A stretch of DNA of 64,000 nt, from the NCBI RefSeq assembly GCF_029626265.1, contig NZ_JARUBN010000001.1, positions 5,893,001 to 5,957,000 of the forward strand. The letters are read 5' to 3'. Within the stretch, counting starts at the first letter, position 1, and every line of letters begins with the position of its first letter. Under the pieces are notes generated by a model. That model was not told the origin of the DNA, did not search any database, and saw only the letters and a list, made by a program, of their open reading frames with translations. The stretch is from Micromonospora sp. WMMD1102. GTDB taxonomy: Bacteria; Actinomycetota; Actinomycetes; Mycobacteriales; Micromonosporaceae. The position numbers were made by a program, and so were the translations under genes. Positions 26,399-36,556 of this stretch are shown here, one piece after another.

Positions 26399-26432
26399 TG
26401 AAACATCCCAAAGTATCGATGGGAATGTTTCA
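26399..26432. promoter_or_regulatory. Probable operator: inverted repeat TGAAACATCCC / GGGAATGTTTCA
   Basis: Arms at 26399-26409 and 26421-26432 are complementary apart from one extra base, with an 11-base spacer. It sits 65 bases upstream of the secreted esterase and next to a LacI-type regulator gene. GAAAC..GTTTC half-sites are common among actinobacterial regulators of plant-polysaccharide use. Binding by the neighbouring LacI protein is inferred. Confidence 0.6.
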
Positions 26433-26489
26433 CCGCACAAGACATTGACCGACATGAGTTCACAACACCGGTGTGCACCCGGCCCGCGC

Positions 26490-26600
26490 GACCCAGCCGG
26501 ACCGGTTCACCACGATCCCGCCGGACCGGTTCACCGCGACGGGGCCGGACGGTTCACCCGCGACCGGGCCGGGCGGCTCACCCGCGACGGGGCGGGGCGG
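26490..26600. repeat. Imperfect tandem repeats of about 20-24 bp
   Basis: Several copies of CCGGACGGTTCACCCGCGAC-like units lie between the esterase control region and the end of the LacI-type gene. The last copy runs into the coding end. Confidence 0.6.
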
Positions 26601-27618
26601 TGCTCTCGCGTACGACGAGTTCGGTGGCGAGTTCGATCCGGTGCTGGTCGAGGGCGTTGCCGGCCGCCAGTTCGATCACCATCCGGGCGGCGGTCACCCC
26701 CATCTGCTCCAACGGCTGCCGGATCGTCGTCATCGGCGGGCCGGACCAGCGGGTGAAGGAGAGGTCGTCGAAGCCGACCACGCTCAGCTCGTCCGGGACG
26801 CGTACCCCGGCCCGGCGGGCCGCCTCGTAGACCCCGAGCGCCTGGAGGTCGTTGGCGGTGAAGATCGCGGTGGGCGGATCGGGGAGCGCCAGCAGCGCCG
26901 CGCCGTCGGCCAGCCCGCCCTCGACGTAGAGGGTGCTGATCCGCACCAGCTCGGGATCCACGGGTACCCCCGCGGCGTCCATCGCCGCCCGGTACCCGTC
27001 GAGCCGGGCCCGGCAGCACGGCCACTCGATCGGGCCGCTCAGCATCGCGATCCGCCGGTGCCCGAGGTCGAGCAGGTGTCGGGTGGCGGCCAACCCACCG
27101 TTCCAGTTCGTCGCGCCGACCGACGGTGTCTGGTGCAGCGGCTCCCCCGTCGGATCCAGTACGACGAGCGGGATCGACCGGGTGGCGAGCTGCGACTGCT
27201 GTGCCACGGTCAGTTCGGAGAAGACCGCGATCACCCCGATCGGTCGCCGGGTCAGCACCTGTTCCGTCCAGGCCCGCCCCGGCGTCAACCGGCCCTGCAT
27301 CTCGGTGAGTACGACCGCGAGGTCGTGCTCGCGGGCCACCTTCTCCACGCCCCGGATGATCTCCAGGGCCCAGAGGCTCTCCAGGGCGTGGAAGACCAGC
27401 TCCACGATGGCCACCGAGGCCGAGCCGCCCGGCCGGCGGTAGCCGTGCTCCCGCAGGACCGCCTCGACCCGCCTGCGGGTCTCCAGCGCCACTCCGGTCT
27501 GACCGTTGATGACCCGGGACACGGTCGGCGCCGAGACTCCCGCCAACCGAGCGATCTTGGCAACCGTGAGCACGCCGCCACGCCCGCTCCGGGCCGTCTG
27601 CGGATTGGTGCGGGTCAT
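26578..27618 (-). CDS. LacI-family transcriptional regulator
   Basis: A 346-residue regulator with an N-terminal HTH and hinge (about 16-60; TVAKIARLAGVSAPTVSRVI, then RRVEAVLREHGYR) and a periplasmic-binding-protein-like sensor domain ending in the usual VVGFDDLSFTRWSGPPMTTIRQP. The ligand is probably a sugar. It lies upstream of the secreted esterase on the same strand and is the obvious candidate to control it. A TAGGCT box six bases before the ATG indicates a leaderless message. Confidence 0.93.
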   Translation of the reverse strand: MTRTNPQTARSGRGGVLTVAKIARLAGVSAPTVSRVINGQTGVALETRRRVEAVLREHGYRRPGGSASVAIVELVFHALESLWALEIIRGVEKVAREHDLAVVLTEMQGRLTPGRAWTEQVLTRRPIGVIAVFSELTVAQQSQLATRSIPLVVLDPTGEPLHQTPSVGATNWNGGLAATRHLLDLGHRRIAMLSGPIEWPCCRARLDGYRAAMDAAGVPVDPELVRISTLYVEGGLADGAALLALPDPPTAIFTANDLQALGVYEAARRAGVRVPDELSVVGFDDLSFTRWSGPPMTTIRQPLEQMGVTAARMVIELAAGNALDQHRIELATELVVRESTAPPRRG

Positions 27619-27624
27619 CGCCGC

Positions 27625-27630
27625 AGCCTA
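27625..27630 (-). promoter_or_regulatory. -10 box TAGGCT, leaderless start of the LacI-type gene
   Basis: TAGGCT on the minus strand ends six bases before the ATG at 27618. Confidence 0.6.
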
Positions 27631-27689
27631 CGCGAACATCGACCGACGACACGCTCCCGCGCTCGCCGGCCGGACGCTCGACGGCATGC

Positions 27690-28793
27690 TCAGCGGGCTG
27701 ACGGTGGGACCAGCCGGTCGAACCAGTCCCGGGCCGCCGCCACCGCCCCGCCATGGCCGCCGCCACCGCCGTCGCCGTTGCCGTTGCCGTTGGGCATGGC
27801 CGCGTCGGCGGCGACGCTGGCCCTGCCGGCGTCGCCGTTGGCGTTGCCGCCACCGTTGGGGTTGCCGAGCGCCACCATCAGGGCGACCCGTGCCTTGGCG
27901 GCGGGCAGACCCCGCGCGCCGATCGCGCCGACCCGGGCGGCCAGCCCGGCGGGTGGGGGCAGCTCGGCCAGGTCGACCGCCCCGGTCCGGCAGCGCGAGG
28001 CGACCACCACCGGGATGTCCCAGTCGACCAGCTCGGCGATCGCGGCGAAGAGGCCGGCCGGGACGTTGCCCGGCCCGGTCCCCTCCAGTACGACGCCCCG
28101 GGCACCCGCGTCGGTCACCGCCCGGAGCAGCCCGGCGTCCATCCCCGGGTACGTCTTCAGCAGCGCCACGTCCGACTCCGGCTCGCCGTACGCCTGCGGT
28201 GGGCGGGACGGTGCCGGGCCGAACAGTTCGACCCGCTCGCCGACGACCCTGCCCAGCGGGGCGAACGGGGCCGAGGAGAACCCCCGGACGGTGGTGGCGT
28301 CGACCAGGCTCACCCAGCGCGCCGCGTGCACCTCGTCGTCCACGCAGACCACCGCACCGGCTCCACGCAGCACCGGATCGGCGGCGGCGGTGATCGAGGA
28401 CGCCAGGTTGCGTGGGCCGTCGGCGGAGAGTTCGTCGAGTTGCCGCCGCGCGCCGGTGAACACGATCGGGCCGCGCCCGGCGGCCGCGCCGGCCAGCAGG
28501 TCGGCGAGGTAGGCGGTCTCCTCCAGGGTGTCGGTGCCGTGGCTGACCACGACACCGTCGAAGCCCTCGGCCACGACGGCCGTCCGGGCCCGGCGGGCCA
28601 GCCCGAGCATGGTGCCCGGACCGGTGTCCCAGCTCGGCTCGGCAAGGACGTCCTCGACCACCACCTCGGCGGTGAGCCGCTCCGGTGGGATCAGACCGAG
28701 CAGTTCCGCCCCGCTGGCGGCACCCTCGCGCCCGGGGGTTGTGGAGTAGGCGATGGTGTCCCTGGTCGCGAGCATCAGTACCCGGCTGGCCAC
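27690..28793 (-). CDS. Asparaginase family protein with Asn/Gly-rich insertion
   Basis: A 367-residue protein of the bacterial L-asparaginase fold. VVSHGTDTLEETAY carries the Thr-Asp pair of the second active-site motif and LSADGPRNLASSI matches the family. The first motif, normally TGGTIA, reads TRDTIA, so the nucleophile Thr may be retained but its Gly pair is lost. Near the C-terminus an Asn/Gly/Asp/Ala-rich stretch of about 40 residues (NPNGGGNANGD, then NGNGNGDGGGGG) interrupts the last helix region, encoded by CCGTTG-type repeats on the plus strand. The GTG start follows GGAGGGAACA. It is third in a same-strand series with the RHH-ClpN gene and a small membrane peptide. Confidence 0.85.
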   Translation of the reverse strand: MASRVLMLATRDTIAYSTTPGREGAASGAELLGLIPPERLTAEVVVEDVLAEPSWDTGPGTMLGLARRARTAVVAEGFDGVVVSHGTDTLEETAYLADLLAGAAAGRGPIVFTGARRQLDELSADGPRNLASSITAAADPVLRGAGAVVCVDDEVHAARWVSLVDATTVRGFSSAPFAPLGRVVGERVELFGPAPSRPPQAYGEPESDVALLKTYPGMDAGLLRAVTDAGARGVVLEGTGPGNVPAGLFAAIAELVDWDIPVVVASRCRTGAVDLAELPPPAGLAARVGAIGARGLPAAKARVALMVALGNPNGGGNANGDAGRASVAADAAMPNGNGNGDGGGGGHGGAVAAARDWFDRLVPPSAR

Positions 28794-28815
28794 GGCTGTT
28801 CCCTCCGATCGGGGG

Positions 28816-28899
28816 CTAGGGGCTGTCGGTGAGCAACGGCAGCGCGAGTACCAGCAGGAAGGTCAGTATCGCGACGGCCGTCGGCAGAAGCCTGCGCAC
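28816..28899 (-). CDS. 27-residue membrane peptide
   Basis: A GTG-initiated frame of 27 codons (VRRLLPTAVAILTFLLVLAL, then PLLTDSP) with two N-terminal Arg and one hydrophobic helix. It starts 13 bases after the RHH-ClpN stop and ends 22 bases before the asparaginase start, filling the gap neatly, which supports it being a real gene in the series. It has no recognised relative and would sit in the membrane with its N-terminus inside. Confidence 0.5.
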   Translation of the reverse strand: MRRLLPTAVAILTFLLVLALPLLTDSP

Positions 28900-28911
28900 G
28901 GTGATGGCCGG

Positions 28912-29748
28912 TCAGTCCGTGCCGGTCCCGCCGGCCCGCTGCTCCAACCGTTCGAGCCGGGCGACGATCGGCCGCAGTTCCCGGCGTACCGCCTCGGTCA
29001 GCAGCGCGGCGGCGCCTGCCGGTGCTCCGGCGGTCCCGGGTGACGCTCCGAAGGTTTCGGCGGACGGGCCGGCGGGATCGGGTGACGGGCCGGCGGGGTG
29101 CGGCGCGGCCGGCGGCGCCGCGGTCTGCGCCCGCAGGTGGACGTAGCCGGCCAGGGCCGCCGCCACCGCCCGGCGGGTCAGCCGCAGCTCGGCGCCGAGC
29201 GACCTGAGCAGCTGCCCGCCGACGCCGTCGGGCTCGGCGACCAGGCCCAGCAGCAGGTGCTCGCAGCCGACGTAGTTGTGGCCGAACGCGGTCGCCTCGG
29301 TGACGGCCAGCTCCAGTGCGTTCGCCGCCGGCCCGCTGAAGTGCAGGCTGTCCGCCGGGTCGCCGCCCGGCTCGGCCGTGGGCCGGCCGGCGAGATCCTG
29401 GAGCACCCGCTCCGGCTCGATCTCCTCCACCCGCAGCACGTGCAGGGCCAGGTTGGTCCCCTCGGCGAGCATCCCGGCGAGCAGGTGGGCGCTGCCGACC
29501 ACCGCCGAGCCGTCCTCGCGGGACCGGTCGACGGCGAGCAGCACCGCCGCGCGGGCCCGCGGGGTGAAGTGCGGCAACCGGGCGGCCAGGTCGGCGTCGT
29601 CCAGGTCGCCGAGGGCGGCCTGACGGATCGCGGTAACCCGGCGTACGGCCTGTTCCAGGGCGCGCTGGCAGACGGCCGAGACCGGGACCCCGGCCACCCG
29701 CACCGCCTCGGCCAGCTCGTCGGGCAGATAGACGTTGATCTTCGGCAT
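28912..29748 (-). CDS. Ribbon-helix-helix protein fused to a Clp N-domain repeat pair
   Basis: A 278-residue protein. Residues 1-38 (MPKINVYLPDELAEAVR, then VSAVCQRALEQAVRR) fit a ribbon-helix-helix DNA-binding domain. Two Clp repeat-like segments follow (TPRARAAVLLAVDRSRED with VGSAHLLAGMLAEGTNLA; then SGPAANALELAVTEA with NYVGCEHLLLGLVAE), the fold used by ClpA/ClpC N-domains for adaptor binding. A Pro/Ala/Gly linker (about 205-245) leads to a final coiled coil (LTEAVRRELRPIVARLERLEQR). No AAA module is present. GAGGAG precedes the ATG. Two palindromes lie in its promoter, so autorepression is likely. Confidence 0.85.
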   Translation of the reverse strand: MPKINVYLPDELAEAVRVAGVPVSAVCQRALEQAVRRVTAIRQAALGDLDDADLAARLPHFTPRARAAVLLAVDRSREDGSAVVGSAHLLAGMLAEGTNLALHVLRVEEIEPERVLQDLAGRPTAEPGGDPADSLHFSGPAANALELAVTEATAFGHNYVGCEHLLLGLVAEPDGVGGQLLRSLGAELRLTRRAVAAALAGYVHLRAQTAAPPAAPHPAGPSPDPAGPSAETFGASPGTAGAPAGAAALLTEAVRRELRPIVARLERLEQRAGGTGTD

Positions 29749-29786
29749 CGCCGGACTCCTCTCGTGCGTCCCCCTGCGACGCCTTC

Positions 29787-29826
29787 ACTATAACCCCTAT
29801 GGGGTTACTGGCTACCCCCTTTGGGG
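29787..29826 (-). promoter_or_regulatory. Promoter with two palindromic operator sites
   Basis: TATAGT (29787-29792, minus strand) is a -10 box for the RHH-ClpN gene. A perfect 17-base palindrome, TAACCCCTATGGGGTTA (29791-29807), overlaps it, and a second core, CCCCTTTGGGG (29816-29826), lies with its centre 22 bases away, two helical turns. Paired short palindromes are how RHH repressors usually bind. The first palindrome includes the stop codon of the HTH gene. Confidence 0.7.
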
Positions 29827-30242
29827 TTCCGCAGGTCCGCCTCGTCGTCGGCGACCGGTCCGCCGAGTTCGCCGGTCCCGTACCGGTCGAGAATTTCCAG
29901 CACCCGGCGACCCCAGCGCTCGTGCGCGGCCTGCTTGGTGACCCCCGCCGCCCGGGCGACCAACTCCCAGGTGACACCCCAGCGCCGCAGGCCGACGACG
30001 CTGGGCAGCGGGTCGAGCCCGGCGGCCAGCACGATCCGGAAGTGCAACAACTGCGTCGCCACCTCACGCTGCCGCCCGGCCGCCCCCTCCTGCTCGGCCG
30101 TCCACTCCGGGCTTCCGGGCACCGGCCGGCCGCCCATCAGCAGGTCGGCCTGCCGGCTCGCCTCGTTGACGGCGGCGTCGGCGCTGGCCACGGCGGCGGC
30201 GGTGACGTCGGCGGCGAGTGCGGTTTCCAGGAAACTGTCCAT
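29805..30242 (-). CDS. Small helix-turn-helix protein, function unknown
   Basis: A 145-residue helical protein. The C-terminal part has a clear helix-turn-helix (GVTWELVARAAGVTKQAAHERWG, about 100-122). The N-terminal 60 residues are Ala-rich helices. It resembles proteins annotated only as hypothetical in actinobacteria. A TACCTT box lies six bases before the ATG, with TTGACG 18 bases further upstream, so it is leaderless; a GTCAAG/CTTGAC palindrome overlies this promoter. It is followed by the RHH-ClpN gene 56 bases downstream. Confidence 0.75.
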   Translation of the reverse strand: MDSFLETALAADVTAAAVASADAAVNEASRQADLLMGGRPVPGSPEWTAEQEGAAGRQREVATQLLHFRIVLAAGLDPLPSVVGLRRWGVTWELVARAAGVTKQAAHERWGRRVLEILDRYGTGELGGPVADDEADLRNPKGGSQ

Positions 30243-30248
30243 ACCGTC

Positions 30249-30278
30249 AAGGTAGCCCTGACAAACTTCGTTCGTCAA
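30249..30278 (-). promoter_or_regulatory. Promoter TTGACG, 18 bases, TACCTT of the HTH gene
   Basis: The -10 (30249-30254) ends six bases before the ATG; the -35 (30273-30278) is close to consensus. Confidence 0.7.
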
Positions 30279-30290
30279 GTGAACCTTGAC
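30274..30290. promoter_or_regulatory. Operator palindrome GTCAAG-TGAAC-CTTGAC
   Basis: A perfect 6-base inverted repeat with a 5-base spacer covers the -35 of the HTH gene. A third GTCAAGG half-site lies at 30245-30251, by the start codon. Autoregulation by the HTH protein is the simplest reading. Confidence 0.6.
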
Positions 30291-30426
30291 AGATTATCGG
30301 CGAGCCGTTCGACGGGAGTTGAGTTACGCTCGACCGATCCGGCCCGACCGCCAGGTCGACGACTCGGGCGAGTCAGATCGACCCGGGTTCGGGTGGATCG
30401 GAGCGAGAAGATCCGGAGTGCGACGG

Positions 30427-30492
30427 ATGGCGACGGCAGGGCGGCGAGCTAGCCACGCCGAGCTGGGGAACGAGGACAGCGTCCTCGCCTGA
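30427..30492 (+). CDS. Possible 21-residue leader peptide upstream of alaS
   Basis: An ATG with GGAG eight bases upstream opens a 21-codon frame, MATAGRRASHAELGNEDSVL then Ala and TGA. Five of 21 codons are Ala and all four Ala codons (GCG, GCA, GCT, GCC twice) are used, including the two that are rare in this GC-rich DNA. It ends 151 bases before alaS and overlaps two stem arms. It may act as an attenuator for the synthetase gene. Leader peptides cannot be proved from sequence; chance is possible. Confidence 0.35.
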   Translation: MATAGRRASHAELGNEDSVLA

Positions 30493-30515
30493 CCCCCTCG
30501 GCCCGGCTCGGCGTG
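30454..30515 (+). promoter_or_regulatory. Structured leader: nested stems upstream of alaS
   Basis: A perfect 10-base outer stem (CACGCCGAGC 30454-30463 with GCTCGGCGTG 30506-30515) encloses a 7-base hairpin (CGAGGAC-AGC-GTCCTCG, 30471-30487). The left arms lie inside the possible leader peptide. No T-box antiterminator sequence was found. The rest of the 400-base gap between the HTH gene and alaS shows no gene. Confidence 0.5.
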
Positions 30516-30642
30516 CGGCCTCTCGGCCCCGAACAGCCACGTTCCGCGCGAGCGCCTCCGGACGGACACCGCGAGGACCCGTACGGCTCTCCGCCGTGCC
30601 GGGCTCCGGTACGCGTTCGCACCTACCCGACAGGGCTCTGTG

Positions 30643-33315
<2,673 letters not shown>

Positions 33316-33346
33316 CCGCCGGCCCCGCCCGCCCGCCGACACCAGC

Positions 33347-33398
33347 CAGATCTTGACGACTTCTTGCTGTTCCGACTACAAGAAGTCGTCAAGATCTG
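33347..33398. terminator. Bidirectional terminator, 20-bp perfect inverted repeat
   Basis: CAGATCTTGACGACTTCTTG (33347-33366) and its exact complement (33379-33398) flank a 12-base loop. It lies between alaS and the convergent ABC permease gene and is much less GC-rich than its surroundings. No T-run. Confidence 0.85.
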
Positions 33399-33549
33399 CT
33401 GGGCCCATCCCCCGCCGACGGCGGCGGCGTGGTCCGGCCACCGCCGGGTCGGAGACCGCCGACGACGGTCCGGGCCTGCTGCCGCCACGGAGCGGGAGCG
33501 GCGGGGGTATTCGGATACCGGCGTCGGCAGGCCGCCGGCGGGGTCGTCG

Positions 33550-35301
33550 TCAGCGGCGGGAGTGCCGGAGGGTGCCGACCAGCAACGCGAGGCCGAGCAG
33601 GGCGAGCGCGCAGCCGGCGACCAGCAGCGGCACCGGTCCGGCCGGGCGGCCGTCGACGCGTACCGCGCCCATGACGTCGAACGCGGCGACACCGTTCAGC
33701 GTCAGGTACCAGATCGCCAGGTACCCGACCTGGAAGATCCGCTCGGTCCGGGTGAGTATCCCGGCGGCATAGGCGAGGGACGGGACGAAGAGCGCACCGG
33801 CGCCCCAGGCGGCCAGCCCGGGAGCGTCCACGGCCAGCAGCATCCGGAGCATCGGCACCAGTCCGGTCAGCCCGGCCAGGGTCACCCCGGCGAGCCACTC
33901 CGCGAGCATCCGGCGGCGCAGCGCCGGATACGCGCCGAGCAGTCCGGCCAGGCCGTACTCGTGGCTGCGGGTGCCGAGCCGGGACCAGAGCAGTACCGGC
34001 CAGATCCAGGCCAGCGGCAGTACCACCGTCGACACCGCCGGCAGGGGTGCCAGCCCGCCGGCCAGGGCGAGCAGCAGTACCCCGAGCCACCACCAGCGGG
34101 ACCCCGCACGGCGCAGTACCCGCAGCTCGGCGCCGAGCAGCCGGCCGAGGCCGTCGACTGCGGGAAGCCCGCCGAGGCCGTCGACCGCAGGAAGCCCGCC
34201 GGGGCGTACCCGGGTGGTGCTGTCGGCGGCGCGGCCCGGCTGTGGCGGGCCGGGTTGACGCCGCCCGCCACGGATCCAGGAGGGCGCCGCCTCGGCGAAC
34301 CGTGGCCGGGCCGGTGCGTCCCACCCCACGCCCGCCGGGCCCGGCCCCGCCGCGACCGGTAGCGACGGCCCCGCACCGGGCGGGACGGCTGGCCGGCGCC
34401 GGCCGGCGCGGGCCGGGTCGAACCGGCCGAACCAGAGCGCGGGCAGCACCGCCATCCCGACCGCGATCAGACCGAGCAGCAGCCGTTGCCCGACGAAGGC
34501 GGCGTCCGGGACGAAGCCGGACCACTCGATCGTCCGTAGTGGAGCGTCGAGGTACATCAGGCCGAGGCTGAACTCGCCGCCCGGCCCCAGTCCCGCGTCG
34601 ACCAGCCGGGCCCGGATCGAGCCGGCCACCTGCTGCACACCGAGCCCGCCGAGCGGCGCGTCCGGATCCTGCGCCAGGATCATCCCGATCATCGCCAGGA
34701 AGAACCAGACGACGTTGCCGAACCCGGTCCGCAGCGGCCGTACCGTCTCGAAGAGCACCGCCGCCGCGGCGGTGACCGCCAGTACCGGCAGGGCCAGCAG
34801 GCCGAACGGCAGCAGCAGTGCGACCGGGTCCACCGCCCGGTCCTCGCCCCGGGCGAGCTGCATCAGCACGGCGGTGCCGGCGAGGACACCGAGCATCGAA
34901 CCCAGCACCAGCAGGTTGCTCAGGAACTTTCCGAGCAGGTAGCCCGGCCGGGACAGCGGGGTGGCGGCGAGAAGCTCGCCGACCCGGGTGCGCTCGTCTC
35001 GGACGACGGCACCGCGCACCACGTAGAAACCGGCGAAGGCCAGCCAGAGTGCTCCGGCGAGCGCGGTGACCGTGCCGACGTAGGCACTGTTGTAGACGCC
35101 CCGGTACTCGTCGCCCATGTTGAACACCACCCAGCGGCCGTCGACCGCCGGCACCGCCAGATAGCCCAGGCCGACCGCGGTGGCCAGCACCATCGCGTAC
35201 GCCGGGCGGCGTACCCGCTCGCGGAAGTCGGCGACGGCGATCGCGCCGGGCACCCGGACGCGTACGGGCACCCGTACCGCCGTCGCGGCGGGGGCGGTCA
35301 C
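33550..35301 (-). CDS. ABC transporter permease
   Basis: A 583-residue ABC-2-type permease with about twelve hydrophobic segments in two halves (first around residues 45-290, second around 400-583) joined by a long Pro/Gly/Ala linker. The linker contains a direct 9-residue repeat, GLPAVDGLG. The N-terminal half carries ERTRVGELLAATPLSRPGYLLGK, a common feature of multi-gene export permeases. The GTG overlaps the ATPase stop as GTGA. Exported substrate unknown. Confidence 0.85.
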   Translation of the reverse strand: MTAPAATAVRVPVRVRVPGAIAVADFRERVRRPAYAMVLATAVGLGYLAVPAVDGRWVVFNMGDEYRGVYNSAYVGTVTALAGALWLAFAGFYVVRGAVVRDERTRVGELLAATPLSRPGYLLGKFLSNLLVLGSMLGVLAGTAVLMQLARGEDRAVDPVALLLPFGLLALPVLAVTAAAAVLFETVRPLRTGFGNVVWFFLAMIGMILAQDPDAPLGGLGVQQVAGSIRARLVDAGLGPGGEFSLGLMYLDAPLRTIEWSGFVPDAAFVGQRLLLGLIAVGMAVLPALWFGRFDPARAGRRRPAVPPGAGPSLPVAAGPGPAGVGWDAPARPRFAEAAPSWIRGGRRQPGPPQPGRAADSTTRVRPGGLPAVDGLGGLPAVDGLGRLLGAELRVLRRAGSRWWWLGVLLLALAGGLAPLPAVSTVVLPLAWIWPVLLWSRLGTRSHEYGLAGLLGAYPALRRRMLAEWLAGVTLAGLTGLVPMLRMLLAVDAPGLAAWGAGALFVPSLAYAAGILTRTERIFQVGYLAIWYLTLNGVAAFDVMGAVRVDGRPAGPVPLLVAGCALALLGLALLVGTLRHSRR

Positions 35302-36329
35302 CGGGGCACCGGCCACGTCTGGTGCCCGCCGTGCGGGTGGGGCCCGGTGGATCGGTCGTCGGGCCCGGTGGGACCGCCGCCCCCGGCCCGCCGGTCGTGC
35401 CCGGCAGGAGGGTCGTCCCCGGCCCGCCGGTCGTGCCCGGCAGGAGGGTCGTCCGCGGTGGACAGGGTCGGCTGGTGGACGGCGTCCAGGTAGGCGTCCT
35501 CCAGGTCCGGCGGGACCGGGCTGGCGGCCGGGCCGGGCGACTGCGCCGAGAGCAGCCGGACGCGCACCCCGAAGCTGGTCCGGACGAGCCGGCTGACCAG
35601 GTGACGGGCCTGGATGCGCGGCACCTCGGCCGGGTCGGCCAACAGTTCCCAGACCCGCCCGTCGGTCGCCCGGAGCAGTTCCTCCGGGCTGCCCTGGCGG
35701 CGTGTCCGCCCCTGCGCGACGACGACGATCCGGTGCGCCACCGACTCGATGTCCGGGACGATGTGCGTGGATAGCACCACCACCCGGTCGACCGCCAATT
35801 CGCCGAGCAGGTTGCGGAACCGCACCCGCTCCTCGGGGTCCAGCCCGGCGGTCGGCTCGTCGACCACGATCACCCGGGGGTCGGCCAGCAGGGTCTGCGC
35901 GATGCCGACCCGGCGCAGCATCCCACCGGAGTACCCGCCCAGCGGGCGGCGGGCGGCGCTGCTCAGGTTGACCAGCTCCAGCAGTTCGTCGACCCGGGTC
36001 CGGGCGGTCCGCGCCGGCAGCCCCTTGGCGGCGGCGAGGAAGCCCAGGAACTCCCGGGCGGTCAACTGGGGATAGACCCCGAAGTCCTGCGGCAGATAGC
36101 CGAGTACCCGACGCAGCCGGTCCGGCCGGGCGAGTACGTCGGCGCCGTCGAAGCTGACCCGACCGCTGGTGGGCCGGGTGACCGTGGCGGCGATCCGGAT
36201 CAGCGACGACTTGCCGGCTCCGTTCGGCCCGAGCAGGCCCAGCAGCCCCGGTCCGAGCCGGAGCGTCACGCCGTCGACCGCCCGGTGTCCACCTCGGTAG
36301 ACCTTCACGATGTCGTGCAGTTCGAGCAC
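35298..36329 (-). CDS. ABC transporter ATP-binding protein
   Basis: A 343-residue ATPase. Walker A is GPNGAGKS (Lys40), the signature is GGYSGGMLRR, and Walker B is VIVVDEPTAGLDPEE, followed by the switch His in STHIVPD. After the ATPase core (to about 210) comes an extension with a duplicated 12-residue unit, DDPPAGHDRRAG, that runs Pro/His/Gly-rich to the end. GGAGGAGAGAGG precedes the GTG. It forms an operon with the permease and lies back to back with a two-component system. Confidence 0.92.
   Translation of the reverse strand: MLELHDIVKVYRGGHRAVDGVTLRLGPGLLGLLGPNGAGKSSLIRIAATVTRPTSGRVSFDGADVLARPDRLRRVLGYLPQDFGVYPQLTAREFLGFLAAAKGLPARTARTRVDELLELVNLSSAARRPLGGYSGGMLRRVGIAQTLLADPRVIVVDEPTAGLDPEERVRFRNLLGELAVDRVVVLSTHIVPDIESVAHRIVVVAQGRTRRQGSPEELLRATDGRVWELLADPAEVPRIQARHLVSRLVRTSFGVRVRLLSAQSPGPAASPVPPDLEDAYLDAVHQPTLSTADDPPAGHDRRAGDDPPAGHDRRAGGGGPTGPDDRSTGPHPHGGHQTWPVPR
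35392..35462. repeat. Two 36-bp direct repeats in the ABC ATPase tail
   Basis: Two near-identical 36-base units centred on GGTCGTGCCCGGCAGGAGG. They give the repeated DDPPAGHDRRAG on the coding strand. Confidence 0.75.
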
Positions 36330-36556
36330 GTGCCCTCTCTCCTCCTTCGGACGGTCCGGCGCCCCGGTCCGGCGTGGGCGCGGTGCCGGCCGGTCGTGGC
36401 AGCTGGTGCCGAGCGGTCATGGCGGCTGGTGCCGGCCCGTCGAGCAGACCATCCGGGGCGGGTCGAGGGCACTGGCGGCAGACACCGGATTCGGGGTAGG
36501 GCTGGACATACCCGAGGACTATCGCCAGCGCCCTTCGGGCGAGGCGAGCGGAGCAC

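Noticed and set aside
30293..30642. T-box riboswitch upstream of alaS
   Set aside because: No antiterminator with the TGGNACCGCG-type sequence and no stem I specifier loop were found.
33347..33398. Inverted repeat of an insertion sequence end
   Set aside because: Both arms are adjacent around a 12-base loop between converging genes; there is no transposase.
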